From JAICNG01 sp035765135 (lineage in GTDB: Bacteria; Gemmatimonadota; Gemmatimonadetes; Gemmatimonadales; Gemmatimonadaceae), in assembly GCA_035765135.1 (NCBI GenBank), contig DASTYE010000118.1, positions 1 through 64,000 on the forward strand: 64,000 nt of DNA, read 5' to 3'. The notes under the pieces are model-generated. The model worked only from the letters and a program-made list of their open reading frames with translations. It was not told the DNA's origin and searched no databases. Positions 44,581 to 54,225 of this stretch are shown here, in pieces; the first letter of the stretch is position 1; the number at the start of each line of letters is the position of its first letter. The position numbers and the translations under genes are program-made.

Positions 44581-45620
44581 CGCCGTTCTCCGACGCGATC
44601 CTCTGATCCCGTGATCACGCGGCGATGCTCCGGCTCCTCAGCGAGAAAACAGCGCGACCAGTGCGATGGGCCGACCTCGAACAGCGGAGGGTGCTCGCGC
44701 TCCGGGCGCTCCCAGGCGTAGGGGCACCGGTCGTGAAATCGGCATCCGGGGGGCCAGTGCGTGGGCGCCGGTACCGTCCCCGGAATGACGGCGAGACGGG
44801 TTCGCGCGGCGCCGAGTGTGGGCATCGCGGCGAGCAGGCCTTCGGTGTACGGGTGGTGAGGGTGCGCGAACAGATCGCCCACCGATGCCTGCTCGACGAT
44901 CTCACCCGCGTACATGACGAGCACGCGCTGCGCCACCTCGGCGATGACACCGAGATCGTGGGTGATGAGGATGATCGACATCGCGAACCGCTCCTGAATG
45001 TTCTGGAGCAGCTCGAGGATTTGCGCCTGGATCGTGACATCGAGCGCCGTGGTCGGCTCGTCGGCGATGAGCAGCGATGGATTCATCATGAGCGCCATCG
45101 CGATCATGACTCGCTGGCGCATCCCACCGGACAGCTGGTGCGGATACTCCTTCGCGCGCTCCGCGGGCGAGGGAATCCCGGTGAGCTGAAGCATCTCGAC
45201 GGCGCGGTCCCATGCCTCACGACGCGACGCGTTCGCGTGCACGCGCGCGACTTCGGCGATCTGCTCGCCGACCGTGAACACCGGGTTGAGCGACGTCATC
45301 GGCTCCTGGAAGATCATCGCGACTCGATTCCCCCGTATGCGACGCATTTCGTGCTCGGGAAGCTCGAGCAGGTTGCGTCCTTCGAGCTCGACACGGCTGC
45401 CGGCCTCGATCACTCCGGGCGCTCGGATGAGCCGCATGATCGAGAGCGACGTCACCGACTTGCCGCACCCCGACTCACCGACGATCCCAATGGTTTCGCG
45501 CGGCATCACATCGAACGAGACCCCATCGACCGCGCGGGCGATACCGGCGTCGGTGTGGAAGTACGTCCTGAGATCGCGAACGGAGAGGAGGGCCTGGGGC
45601 CGTGTGTCGGGGGCCGTCAT
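44577..45620 (-). CDS. oppD: Oligopeptide ABC transporter ATP-binding protein
   Basis: Second ATPase, 347 residues from the ATG at 45620, which overlaps the oppC stop as ATGA. Walker A GESGCGKSVTS, signature LSGGMRQRVMIA, Walker B LLIADEPTTALD. The C-terminus has CRFHDRCPYA, a Cys pattern of the oligopeptide domain. A longer frame upstream is only the shadow of oppC. Confidence 0.94.
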   Translation of the reverse strand: MTAPDTRPQALLSVRDLRTYFHTDAGIARAVDGVSFDVMPRETIGIVGESGCGKSVTSLSIMRLIRAPGVIEAGSRVELEGRNLLELPEHEMRRIRGNRVAMIFQEPMTSLNPVFTVGEQIAEVARVHANASRREAWDRAVEMLQLTGIPSPAERAKEYPHQLSGGMRQRVMIAMALMMNPSLLIADEPTTALDVTIQAQILELLQNIQERFAMSIILITHDLGVIAEVAQRVLVMYAGEIVEQASVGDLFAHPHHPYTEGLLAAMPTLGAARTRLAVIPGTVPAPTHWPPGCRFHDRCPYAWERPEREHPPLFEVGPSHWSRCFLAEEPEHRRVITGSEDRVGERR

Positions 45621-46561
45621 GCGGGCTGAATCTCCCTCGGGTCGAGCGCATCCCGCAAGGCATCGCCCACGATGTTGCACGCCATCACCGTCGCCACGAT
45701 GGCGAGCCCCGGGAAAAGGGAGATCCACCACAGTCCGGCGTAGTCGGCGGATGCATCCGAGATGATGTTGCCCCAGCTCGCGGTCGGCTGCCGAACGCCG
45801 ACGCCCAGAAACGAGAGCCCGGCCTCGAGGGTGATGACGTTGCCGATGCCGAGGGTCGCCGCGACGACGATGGTCGACGTCACCCCGGGGAGAATGTGTC
45901 GCAGGAGTATTCGCCGGCCCCGCGCGCCGAGCGCGTGTGCGGCGAGCACCATGTCCTCGGCCTTCAGCGCCAGCACCTGTGCGCGTACGAGGCGGCTCGT
46001 GCCGAACCACCCGGTGAGACCGAGGATGAGCACGAGCGCGCCGAGTGAGACGCGCCCCCACAGCGCGAGGATCGCCAGAAGAATGAGAATGCGGGGGATC
46101 GACAGCAGCGCGTCGATAATGCGCATCATGACCGCGTCTGCGCGCCCTCCGATGTATCCGGCGATCGCGCCATACGTGGTGCCGACGGTGATCGACACGG
46201 CGACCGCCAGCAGGGCGATCGAGAGCGAGATGCGTGCGCCATAGACGACGCGACTGAGGACATCGCGGCTATAAATGTCGGTCCCGAACGGATAGGCCAG
46301 GCTGGGCGGACGCGACGCGAGCGCAATGATGTCGAGCTGGTCGTTTGGATCGAATGGGGCGAGCCAGCGGGCGAGCAGGGCGACGGCGGCCACGAACAGG
46401 ATGAACCCCAGACCGAGCATTCCGCCTCGGTTCCGTCGGAGTCGATTGAACGCGGTGCCCCACGGGCCTCCGCTCGTCCCGGCGCTCGCCCACACTCGGG
46501 AGATGGCCGCCGTCGCGAGGATCGCGACCGCGAGGGGGACCAGCCAGCTCGCCAGCGTCAT
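45617..46561 (-). CDS. oppC: Peptide ABC transporter permease, OppC type
   Basis: Inner-membrane permease, 314 residues, about six helices with the inward EAA-like loop (AHALGARGRRILLRHILPG). An N-terminal extra domain with one helix is typical of OppC/DppC. It starts 4 bases after the oppB stop. Confidence 0.93.
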   Translation of the reverse strand: MTLASWLVPLAVAILATAAISRVWASAGTSGGPWGTAFNRLRRNRGGMLGLGFILFVAAVALLARWLAPFDPNDQLDIIALASRPPSLAYPFGTDIYSRDVLSRVVYGARISLSIALLAVAVSITVGTTYGAIAGYIGGRADAVMMRIIDALLSIPRILILLAILALWGRVSLGALVLILGLTGWFGTSRLVRAQVLALKAEDMVLAAHALGARGRRILLRHILPGVTSTIVVAATLGIGNVITLEAGLSFLGVGVRQPTASWGNIISDASADYAGLWWISLFPGLAIVATVMACNIVGDALRDALDPREIQPA

Positions 46562-46565
46562 GCGC

Positions 46566-47543
46566 TCATCGCGCGTGATCCCTGAGGCGCGGGTCAGCCA
46601 CCATGTACAGCAGGTCGGCCATGAGGCTGCCTAACGTCACGAGGACGCTTCCGAGCACCACGATCGCCATCACCAGCGCGTGATCGCGCGCCGCGATCGC
46701 CCCGACCACGAGCCGCCCCATCCCCGGCCAGGCGAACACCTGCTCGATGAACACCGTCCCGCCCACGAGGTGCGGCAACGAGAGGCCAAGGAGCGTGATC
46801 ACCGGGAGCAGGGCGTTCCGCAGGATGTGCCGCCAGAGCACTGCACGCTCCGGGAGCCCCTTCGCTCGCGCGGTCCGCACGAAGTCCTGCGTCGCGACGT
46901 CGAGGAGCGCGGCGCGCTGATAGCGCGCGATGATCGCTGCCGTCAGCAGGACGAGAGTGGCTGTCGGGAGGATGAGATGTGCGAGGCGGTCGCGCACCTT
47001 GCCGGCGAGGGACATGTAGTCGTACAGCACCGGGGTCGTCATCCCGGACGTCGGGAAGATCGGCAGCCAGTACGCGAAGACCAGCATCGCCATGATGGCG
47101 AGCCAGAACTCGGGCATCGAGTAGAAGAACAGGGTCCCCGCGCCTAACGCGCGATCCGCGACCGATCCCCGTCGTCCTGCGCGTACGACTCCGGTGGCGA
47201 TGCCGAGGAGGAACGCGCCGAGCAGGCCGACCCCCATGAGGAGCAGCGTGCGCGGCACCGCCTCGGCGATGGCGTCGATCACCGGACGGCTCTGCGAGAA
47301 CGACCACCCGAGGTCCCCGCGCGCGACATTGCGCAGGTAGAGCACGTACTGCTCGTGCATTGGACGGTCGAGCCCCCAGCGCGCTCGCCACCGCTCGCGC
47401 ACCTCCGGCGGGATGCGCGGGTTGTCGATCATGTTGCTAAACGGGTCACCCGGCGCCAGCTGCACCAGCAGGAACGTGGCCGTCGCCGAGATCGCGACGA
47501 TGACGACGGCCTGGAGCAGCCGGCGGGCGACCAGGGCCCGCAT
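46566..47543 (-). CDS. oppB: Peptide ABC transporter permease, OppB type
   Basis: Inner-membrane permease, 325 residues. N-terminal LQAVVIVAISATATFLLVQLAPGDP pattern and the EAA loop ARAKGLPERAVLWRHILRNAL are characteristic. It follows the binding-protein gene by 3 bases. Two TTAGGC words occur in it (near 46630 and 47143). Confidence 0.94.
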   Translation of the reverse strand: MRALVARRLLQAVVIVAISATATFLLVQLAPGDPFSNMIDNPRIPPEVRERWRARWGLDRPMHEQYVLYLRNVARGDLGWSFSQSRPVIDAIAEAVPRTLLLMGVGLLGAFLLGIATGVVRAGRRGSVADRALGAGTLFFYSMPEFWLAIMAMLVFAYWLPIFPTSGMTTPVLYDYMSLAGKVRDRLAHLILPTATLVLLTAAIIARYQRAALLDVATQDFVRTARAKGLPERAVLWRHILRNALLPVITLLGLSLPHLVGGTVFIEQVFAWPGMGRLVVGAIAARDHALVMAIVVLGSVLVTLGSLMADLLYMVADPRLRDHAR

Positions 47544-47546
47544 GCG

Positions 47547-49217
47547 TTACTGGGCTGAGGCTGGGCGCAGCCCGATATTGTCCCGCGGGATGCGCTCGTT
47601 CCGCGGGATGTGCCACTCGTGGATGCGCGTCCACCAGGCGTCCGGTCGCATGGTCGCGACCTTGATCCGCCGGTGGTGCCCCGCTGCGTTCACCGGCTCA
47701 TAGAGCCAGATCGCCGGCGCGTCAGCGATGATCGTCTCGTAGGCGCGGTGGTAGTGCTGATTCGCGCGCTGCGCGTCCATCGATGAGGCTGCGCTGTCGA
47801 CGTACGCGTCGAAGGCCGGATTTTCGTACGACCCGAAGTTCACGCCGTCCTTCACGGAGGCGATCCCCCACGTCTGGATGATGCTCGACGGCGTCGGATC
47901 CGTGCGCCACGCCTGCATCGCGGCATCCCAGCGCTTGCGCGCCAGCAGCTCCTGGAACGCGCGAAGCTCCATGTGGTCGAGCTCGACGCGAGCGCCGACG
48001 TCGCGGAGCATCGCCTGCAGCACGACCGAGAACTGCATTCGCGTCTGACTCGACGTCGGCGCCGCAAGCGAGAACCGGAGCTGCCGGCCGCCTTTCTCCC
48101 GAATGCCATCGTTGTTCGTGTCGCGCCATCCGAGTGAGTCGAGCAGGCGTTTGGCACCTTCAGGATCGTAGCCGATCGACGTCAGCCTCGAGGTGTCGCC
48201 GAAGAGATGCGCTCTCGGCAGCGGTCCTACGGCGACGAACCCGAATTCACCGAGCACGTTCCTGACTGCCTTCTCTCGATCGACGGCCATCGACAGTGCG
48301 CGCCGCACACCCGCATCGCCGAAGATCGGGTGGGGACGCGCGCTGTTCCGCGGGTCACGCAGGTTGAACCACATGAATCCGTAGTCGAGCGATCCATAGC
48401 GCGCGATGGTGAGCTCGGGGCGGCTCTTGATCGTCTCGATGTTCTCCGGACGGAGATACTCAATGAAATCCGCCTCCCCCGCGAACAGGCGCGCCGCCGA
48501 CGTGTTGAAATCCGGAGCAATCGTCCAGAGGATGCGGTCGAGGTTGGGGCGGCCGCGATAGTGCGCGGTGTTGGCAACGACCTCGACGAGAGAACCCGGC
48601 TCCCAGCGGACGAACTTGAAGCGCCCACTCCCCACCGGCGATCGGACCACGGGCGACGTCGTGTACTCCGAGCGCTTCACCTGGCCGAGCCAATGCTCCG
48701 GGTGAATGCGGACCTGGAACGCGGCGTCGAGAAACTGCTCGGGGTAGCGCTGCTTGTACCACACGACCGCGGTGAGCGAGTCGCGAACCGTCACCGAGTC
48801 GATTCGCGCGAGCAGCGGCGCCACCGACGATCCGACTTCGGGATCCTTGTGAATGTCGAAGCTGAACGCCACGTCACGCGCGGTCACCGGCTTGCCGTCG
48901 TGCCACCTCGCATCCGGATGGATCTTGAACGCGATCGAGAGTGAATCGGGCGACCACGTCCAGCTCTCGGCCAGCTCCGGGACGAACCCGGCGTCGCCCC
49001 GCGTGTTCATTTCATCACCGGGCTCGGCGAGACGCTCGAAGATGATGTCGGCCACCTGATTTCCCGCGACGCTCGTCGTCGTGATCGGCAGCAGCGCGTC
49101 GGGCTCGGCGCCGACGCTGATGATCATGGTGCCGCCGGCGTCGCCGCCTCGCCGATCACCGGGGCGGCACGCGACGAAGGTGCAGAGGACGAGGGCGAGG
49201 AGGGCGCGGGAGAGCAT
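47547..49217 (-). CDS. oppA: Peptide-binding lipoprotein (SBP family 5)
   Basis: The extracytoplasmic binding protein of the ABC system, 556 residues from the ATG at 49217 with signal and lipobox (LCTFVAC). Family pattern: GAEPDALLP, FKIHPDARWHDGKPVTARDV, and RRALSMAVDREKAVRNV. First gene of the oppABCDF-POT run. No clear ribosome site is seen before 49217. The frame is open upstream to 49427 into lipM-like sequence but without a plausible signal. Confidence 0.93.
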   Translation of the reverse strand: MLSRALLALVLCTFVACRPGDRRGGDAGGTMIISVGAEPDALLPITTTSVAGNQVADIIFERLAEPGDEMNTRGDAGFVPELAESWTWSPDSLSIAFKIHPDARWHDGKPVTARDVAFSFDIHKDPEVGSSVAPLLARIDSVTVRDSLTAVVWYKQRYPEQFLDAAFQVRIHPEHWLGQVKRSEYTTSPVVRSPVGSGRFKFVRWEPGSLVEVVANTAHYRGRPNLDRILWTIAPDFNTSAARLFAGEADFIEYLRPENIETIKSRPELTIARYGSLDYGFMWFNLRDPRNSARPHPIFGDAGVRRALSMAVDREKAVRNVLGEFGFVAVGPLPRAHLFGDTSRLTSIGYDPEGAKRLLDSLGWRDTNNDGIREKGGRQLRFSLAAPTSSQTRMQFSVVLQAMLRDVGARVELDHMELRAFQELLARKRWDAAMQAWRTDPTPSSIIQTWGIASVKDGVNFGSYENPAFDAYVDSAASSMDAQRANQHYHRAYETIIADAPAIWLYEPVNAAGHHRRIKVATMRPDAWWTRIHEWHIPRNERIPRDNIGLRPASAQ

Positions 49218-49290
49218 GGGCGGGTGGGTGATGGAAACGCGGCAACGATGGGTGGCGTCGCGACGCGACGTCAAGGCAGGAACGACTGCG

Positions 49291-50118
49291 TCACCGCCGC
49301 CACGTCCAGTCGGCGACGGCGTATCGGGTACGAATGAGTGATTGGACGTCGCTGAGCAACCCCTGGTCCGGCTCCAGTGGCGTCGGCGCGATTCCACCGT
49401 GGGTGCGCAGGGCCTGAGCAAGAGCATTCGCGAAATCGTTGATCGTCACCGCGCGGCCGGTAAGGCCGCGCAGAGACGCTGGCGGAGGTGACGTCTCGCG
49501 GTCGTGGAGAAGCTCGTTGAGCAGATGCTGATCATCGTCGACCAGGATGGAGCCGTGTTGCAGGAACGCATCTCCGTCACGCACCTGTGCGCTTCCAACG
49601 AGCTTGCGTCCCCCGGCAACGAGCTCGCCAGCCACGGGCGATTCGAAGCACGGCGCCACACCAGGACTCGGCGCGCGACCGGCTGCGGGCGCCTCGTGCG
49701 CGTCGACCCCCAGGGTACGCAATGCCTCCAGCAGCAGACGATTGATCCTGCGATACGATTCGCCGAGGGAGCCGAAGCCCGAGACCGGACCCGCGACTGC
49801 GTACGTGATCTCGCGATGATGGAGGATAGCCCGCCCGCCGGTGGGTCGCCGGACGAACGCGATTCCGCGCGACTCGGCGAGATCGAGGTCGTACCACCCT
49901 CGCGCCGCCTGATTCCGTCCCAGGGAAACGGTGGGACGCGACCACCCATATACTCGGTAGATCGTGGTTCCCGTTCGCCCGGCGCGGAGCAGCAGTGCTT
50001 CGTCGAGCGCCATGTTGGTCGCGCCATCGGCCGGCGGCGAGATTAATATCGACGCGCCCAAAGGCGCCGTCGATTCGCGCGAGCGTGCGAGGGAAGCGAG
50101 GCCGGTCGTGGATTCCAT
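49291..50118 (-). CDS. lipM: LipM-like octanoyltransferase / lipoate ligase family
   Basis: Biotin/lipoate A/B ligase family protein, 275 residues. Family motifs RRPTGGRAILHHREITYAV and GRKLVGSAQ (Lys172). A Cys at residue 157 in the context APCFESP, followed by GELVAGGRK, matches the acyl-enzyme cysteine of Bacillus LipM (octanoyl-ACP:GcvH transferase) rather than LplA, which lacks it. Located between the opp genes and divergent gcvP with gcvH close by, which fits a GcvH-directed enzyme. The name is by this motif and context; LplA is the alternative. Starts of this gene and gcvP are only 23 bases apart. Confidence 0.7.
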   Translation of the reverse strand: MESTTGLASLARSRESTAPLGASILISPPADGATNMALDEALLLRAGRTGTTIYRVYGWSRPTVSLGRNQAARGWYDLDLAESRGIAFVRRPTGGRAILHHREITYAVAGPVSGFGSLGESYRRINRLLLEALRTLGVDAHEAPAAGRAPSPGVAPCFESPVAGELVAGGRKLVGSAQVRDGDAFLQHGSILVDDDQHLLNELLHDRETSPPPASLRGLTGRAVTINDFANALAQALRTHGGIAPTPLEPDQGLLSDVQSLIRTRYAVADWTWRR

Positions 50119-50141
50119 TGAGGTGCCGGGAAGGTAAATTC

Positions 50142-53060
50142 ATGAGCATGTCAACCGCCACGACCCCCGTCCTCGCCCCCGATCCCTTCGTCGCACGGCA
50201 CATCGGGCCGACTGACGAGGAGGTAAAGGAGATGCTCGCCGCGCTGGGCTACGGCTCGCTCGATGAGCTCATCGACGCGACCGTTCCCGCGGCCATTCGG
50301 CTGAACCGCCTGCTCGATCTGCCAGCCGCCCAATCGGAGCACGAAGCCCTGGCCGGCATGCGCGCCCTGGCGCGCAAGAATCGGCTGACCCGCTCCTTCC
50401 TCGGACTCGGCTTCAACGAGACGATCACGCCGCCGGCCATCCAGCGAAACGTGCTCGAGAACCCGGGCTGGTACACGGCGTACACGCCCTATCAGGCCGA
50501 GATCGCGCAGGGCCGCCTCGAGGCGCTGCTGAACTTCCAGACGGTCGTAATCGACCTCACTGGTCTCGAGATCGCGAATGCCTCGCTGCTCGACGAGGCC
50601 ACCGCAGCGGCCGAGGCGATGACGCTCGCGTACGCGGTGCGTGGAAAGCCGGGCAAGGAGACATTCTTCGTGTCGGAGCTGTGCCATCCGCAGACGATCG
50701 ACGTCGTGAAGACACGCGCGCACGTTCGCGGCATCGACGTCGTCGTTGGGGATCACCGGACGGCGGCGCTCGGCGATGACGTGTTCGGCGCGCTCGTGCA
50801 GTATCCAGGCACCGATGGCGTCATCTACGACTACCGCGAGTTCACCGGGAAGGCGCACGCGGCGGGCGCGCTCGTCGTGGCGGATGCGGACCTGCTCGCT
50901 CTCACGCTATTGACGCCGCCCGGCGAATGGGGCGCCGACATCGCTATCGGGAACACGCAGCGGTTCGGCGTCCCGCTCGGATACGGAGGGCCGCACGCCG
51001 CGTATCTCTCCACTCGTGACGAGTTCAAGCGTCAGCTTCCAGGGCGGATCATTGGGGTATCGCGTGATTCCGAGGGACGGCCGGCACTCCGTATGGCGCT
51101 TCAGACGCGAGAGCAGCACATCCGGCGCGAGAAGGCAACGAGCAACGTCTGCACGGCGCAGGTGCTCCTCGCGGTGATCGCGGGGATGTACGCCGTCTAT
51201 CACGGCCCCGAAGGGCTTCGACGCATCGCACGGAACGTTCACCGGCTGGCGGCGCTGTTCGCGGCGGGGGTGCGCCGGCTCGGCTTCGAGGTGACGAGCG
51301 GCCCCTTCTTCGACACGGTGCGAGTCGAATGCGGCCAGGGCGCTCCGCGAGCTGCACAAACGATTGCCGACATTGCGGCGAAGAACGGAATGAATGTGCG
51401 CGTCGTCGGTGACGCTGCGATTACCGTCTCGTTCGGCGAGCCCCACTCTCTCCAGGACGTCGGCGACCTGCTGACCGCGTTCAACGGCGGCGCGAAACCG
51501 AGCTTCGATGTCGCGTCACTCGCGCGAGAGGCGGATGAGAAGTTCCAGACGCCACATGCGCGCACGACGCCGTATCTCCTGCACCCGGTGTTCAACTCGC
51601 ATCACTCGGAAACCGAGCTGATGCGGTATCTCCGCAGGCTCGAGTCGCGTGATCTTTCACTCGTGCACTCGATGATTCCGCTCGGCTCGTGCACGATGAA
51701 GCTCAATGCGGCGGCCGAGATGTATCCGATCACGTGGCCCGAGATCGGAGGACTGCATCCGTTCGCCCCGCGCTCGCAGGCTGAGGGCTACGCGGACATG
51801 TTCCGGCAGCTCGAGCGCGACCTCGCCGAGATCACCGGCTTCGCCGCGACCTCGCTGCAACCGAACGCCGGGTCTCAGGGCGAGTATACGGGGCTGCTGG
51901 TGATTCACGCGTATCATGCGTCCCGAGGTGAGACGCATCGCGACGTGTGCCTCATTCCCCAGTCGGCGCATGGAACGAATCCGGCGAGCGCGGTAATGGC
52001 GGGGATGAAGGTCGTCGTCGTGAAGACGGACGAGGATGGCAACATCGATGTCGACGACCTTCGCGCGAAGGCGAAGGAGCACTCGGCCAGGCTCGCCGCG
52101 CTGATGGTCACGTATCCGTCGACGCACGGCGTCTTCGAGGAATCGATTCGCACGGTGTGCGAGATCGTTCACGAGCACGGCGGGCAGGTGTACCTCGATG
52201 GCGCCAACATGAACGCGATGGTCGGCGTCGCGCGACCCGGCGACATCGGCGCTGACGTCTGTCACCTCAACCTGCACAAGACGTTCTGCATCCCGCACGG
52301 GGGCGGCGGTCCCGGGATGGGACCGATCTGCGTCGCCGCGCACCTGGCGCCATTCCTTCCCGGGCATCCGGTGGTTCCCGTCGGCGGGAGGAAGGCGACC
52401 GGTGCGGTGAGCGCGGCACCCTGGGGCAGCGCGAGCATCCTTCCCATCTCGTACCTGTACATCCGCATGATGGGCGGCGAGGGACTGACGAAGGCGACGA
52501 AAGTGGCGATTCTGAACGCGAACTACATCGCGAAACGGCTCGAGGGGCACTTCGAAGTGCTGTACAAGGGTCGCAACGGTACCGTCGCACACGAGTGCAT
52601 TCTCGACACGCGCCCGCTCAAGCAGTTGGCGGGCGTTGACGTCGAGGACATCGCCAAGCGCCTGATGGATTACGGCTTCCACGCCCCGACGGTGTCGTTT
52701 CCGGTCGCGGGGACGCTCATGGTCGAGCCGACCGAGAGCGAATCGAAGGAGGAGCTCGATCGCTTCTGCGATGCGCTCATTTCCATTCGTGAGGAGGCGC
52801 GGGAGATCGAGCTCGGCATCATGGACCGGCAGAACAACCCGCTGAAGAACGCGCCGCACACGATGCACCGCGTGATCGCCGCGGACTGGGACCGACCTTA
52901 TTCACGCGAGCGCGCGGCATTCCCCGCGCCCTGGACGCGGGACTTCAAGTTCTGGCCGTCGGTTGGGCGAGTGGAAAGTGCCTACGGCGACCGGAACCTG
53001 GTGTGCTCCTGTCCGCCGACGGACGCCTATGCGGACGTCATTGCGAAGGCGGGGGACTAG
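50142..53060 (+). CDS. gcvP: Glycine dehydrogenase (decarboxylating), P-protein
   Basis: PLP enzyme of the glycine cleavage system, 972 residues with N and C halves fused. The PLP-binding Lys lies in HLNLHKTFCIPHGGGGPGMGP and the N-half has FLGLGFNETITPPAIQRNV. GGAAGG lies 8 bases before ATG 50142; the longer frame upstream overlaps lipM and has no ribosome site. It converges on gcvH, which is 16 bases away. gcvT is not in the window. Confidence 0.97.
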   Translation: MSMSTATTPVLAPDPFVARHIGPTDEEVKEMLAALGYGSLDELIDATVPAAIRLNRLLDLPAAQSEHEALAGMRALARKNRLTRSFLGLGFNETITPPAIQRNVLENPGWYTAYTPYQAEIAQGRLEALLNFQTVVIDLTGLEIANASLLDEATAAAEAMTLAYAVRGKPGKETFFVSELCHPQTIDVVKTRAHVRGIDVVVGDHRTAALGDDVFGALVQYPGTDGVIYDYREFTGKAHAAGALVVADADLLALTLLTPPGEWGADIAIGNTQRFGVPLGYGGPHAAYLSTRDEFKRQLPGRIIGVSRDSEGRPALRMALQTREQHIRREKATSNVCTAQVLLAVIAGMYAVYHGPEGLRRIARNVHRLAALFAAGVRRLGFEVTSGPFFDTVRVECGQGAPRAAQTIADIAAKNGMNVRVVGDAAITVSFGEPHSLQDVGDLLTAFNGGAKPSFDVASLAREADEKFQTPHARTTPYLLHPVFNSHHSETELMRYLRRLESRDLSLVHSMIPLGSCTMKLNAAAEMYPITWPEIGGLHPFAPRSQAEGYADMFRQLERDLAEITGFAATSLQPNAGSQGEYTGLLVIHAYHASRGETHRDVCLIPQSAHGTNPASAVMAGMKVVVVKTDEDGNIDVDDLRAKAKEHSARLAALMVTYPSTHGVFEESIRTVCEIVHEHGGQVYLDGANMNAMVGVARPGDIGADVCHLNLHKTFCIPHGGGGPGMGPICVAAHLAPFLPGHPVVPVGGRKATGAVSAAPWGSASILPISYLYIRMMGGEGLTKATKVAILNANYIAKRLEGHFEVLYKGRNGTVAHECILDTRPLKQLAGVDVEDIAKRLMDYGFHAPTVSFPVAGTLMVEPTESESKEELDRFCDALISIREEAREIELGIMDRQNNPLKNAPHTMHRVIAADWDRPYSRERAAFPAPWTRDFKFWPSVGRVESAYGDRNLVCSCPPTDAYADVIAKAGD

Positions 53061-53075
53061 CTCGTTGGGCTCGGG

Positions 53076-53465
53076 CTACTGTCCGATGTGCTTCGCGTAG
53101 GCCGCCGCGTCGAGCAGCTGCTTCCGCTCTCCCTCGTTCTTCACCCGCACGCGGAGCATCCAGCCTTCGCCGTATGGGTCCGTGTTGACGAGCGCGGGCT
53201 CCTTGTCGAGCCGCGTGTTGATGGCGACCACCTCGCCGCTCAACGGGGAGAAGAGCTCGGACACCGCCTTCACCGCTTCGATCGTGCCGAACACATCCAT
53301 GCGGTTGAAGGTGGTCCCGACCTGCGGAAGCTCGATGTACACGACGTCGCCAAGCTCACTCTGCGCGTAGTCGGTGATACCGATCTGAACGACCCCGGAT
53401 TCGCCGGTCCCCTTCACGTACTCGTGCTCCTCCGTGTAGAGGAGATCCTTGGGAATGTCGGCCAC
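53076..53465 (-). CDS. gcvH: Glycine cleavage system H protein
   Basis: Lipoyl carrier, 129 residues from GTG 53465 with GGAG upstream. The modified Lys is about residue 66 in FGTIEAVKAVSELFSP. Typical beginning TEEHEYV. It accepts the aminomethyl group from GcvP. A longer frame start at 53498 adds a Pro-rich tail and is not supported. Downstream of coaE in the same direction. Confidence 0.95.
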   Translation of the reverse strand: MADIPKDLLYTEEHEYVKGTGESGVVQIGITDYAQSELGDVVYIELPQVGTTFNRMDVFGTIEAVKAVSELFSPLSGEVVAINTRLDKEPALVNTDPYGEGWMLRVRVKNEGERKQLLDAAAYAKHIGQ

Positions 53466-53538
53466 GCGCGGTGCTCCGTGAGGGGGAAACGGCGCCAAGT
53501 CTAGACGGGCTTGGGAGCGGAGTCAAGCAGCCGTTTCC

Positions 53539-54153
53539 CTAAGAAGCCGCGGGCCTTGCATCCCTCTCCAACGCGTCCCAGATCTCCCGCGCACGTTGCG
53601 TCAGCTCCGCCATTGTTCCGGCGTTGTCGATGATGTAATCCGCGCGCGCTCGCTTCAGCTCGGCCGGCATCTGCGAGGCGATCATCCTCATCGCTTCAGT
53701 CATCTCCAGGCCGCGGGCGTGGACGAGTCGGTCCATGCGTACGGGGCGCGGAGCATCCACGAGCACGATCCGGTCGAACTGCTCGGCGAGTCGGCGCTCG
53801 AAGAGCAACGGAACGTCGCAGACGACGATACGGTCTCCGCGACGGCGCGCCTCATCCACGAGCTGGTCGCGCAACCGCTGCACCTCCGGATGCACGATCG
53901 CGTTGAGCGCCTCGAGCTGCTCGCTGTCGGAAAATACACGCTGCCGCAGCTCGCGACGGTCGATGGGACCGTCCGGAGCGGTGACCTCCTCTCCCCAGCG
54001 CTCGACGATCGCCTGATACGCCGGCGTGCCGACCTCCACCGCTTGCCGAGCGAGCACGTCGGCGTCGATCAGCGTGGCGCCCCAGCCTGAGAACAGCTGG
54101 GCGACGCTCGACTTCCCGCTGGCAATGTTGCCGGTGAGCCCGACGAGCAGCAT
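53539..54153 (-). CDS. coaE: Dephospho-CoA kinase
   Basis: Last step of coenzyme A synthesis. 204 residues, P-loop GLTGNIASGKS at the N-terminus, DADVLARQAVEVG, and VPLLFE family motif. It lies between tdk and gcvH with about 70-base gaps, possibly one transcript. Confidence 0.95.
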   Translation of the reverse strand: MLLVGLTGNIASGKSSVAQLFSGWGATLIDADVLARQAVEVGTPAYQAIVERWGEEVTAPDGPIDRRELRQRVFSDSEQLEALNAIVHPEVQRLRDQLVDEARRRGDRIVVCDVPLLFERRLAEQFDRIVLVDAPRPVRMDRLVHARGLEMTEAMRMIASQMPAELKRARADYIIDNAGTMAELTQRAREIWDALERDARPAAS

Positions 54154-54225
54154 GCGAGTCTCCAGAACGTCAGGGAACGTGCGCGCAAGCTATGGTGCGC
54201 CGGATGCGAGAGTCAACAGTGGCGG

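Noticed and set aside
45621..46061. N-terminal extension of oppD
   Set aside because: It is the opposite-frame shadow of oppC; the ATG at 45620 overlaps the oppC stop and starts the family sequence.
49995..50141. N-terminal extension of gcvP
   Set aside because: Arg-rich and antisense to lipM; a good ribosome site precedes 50142.
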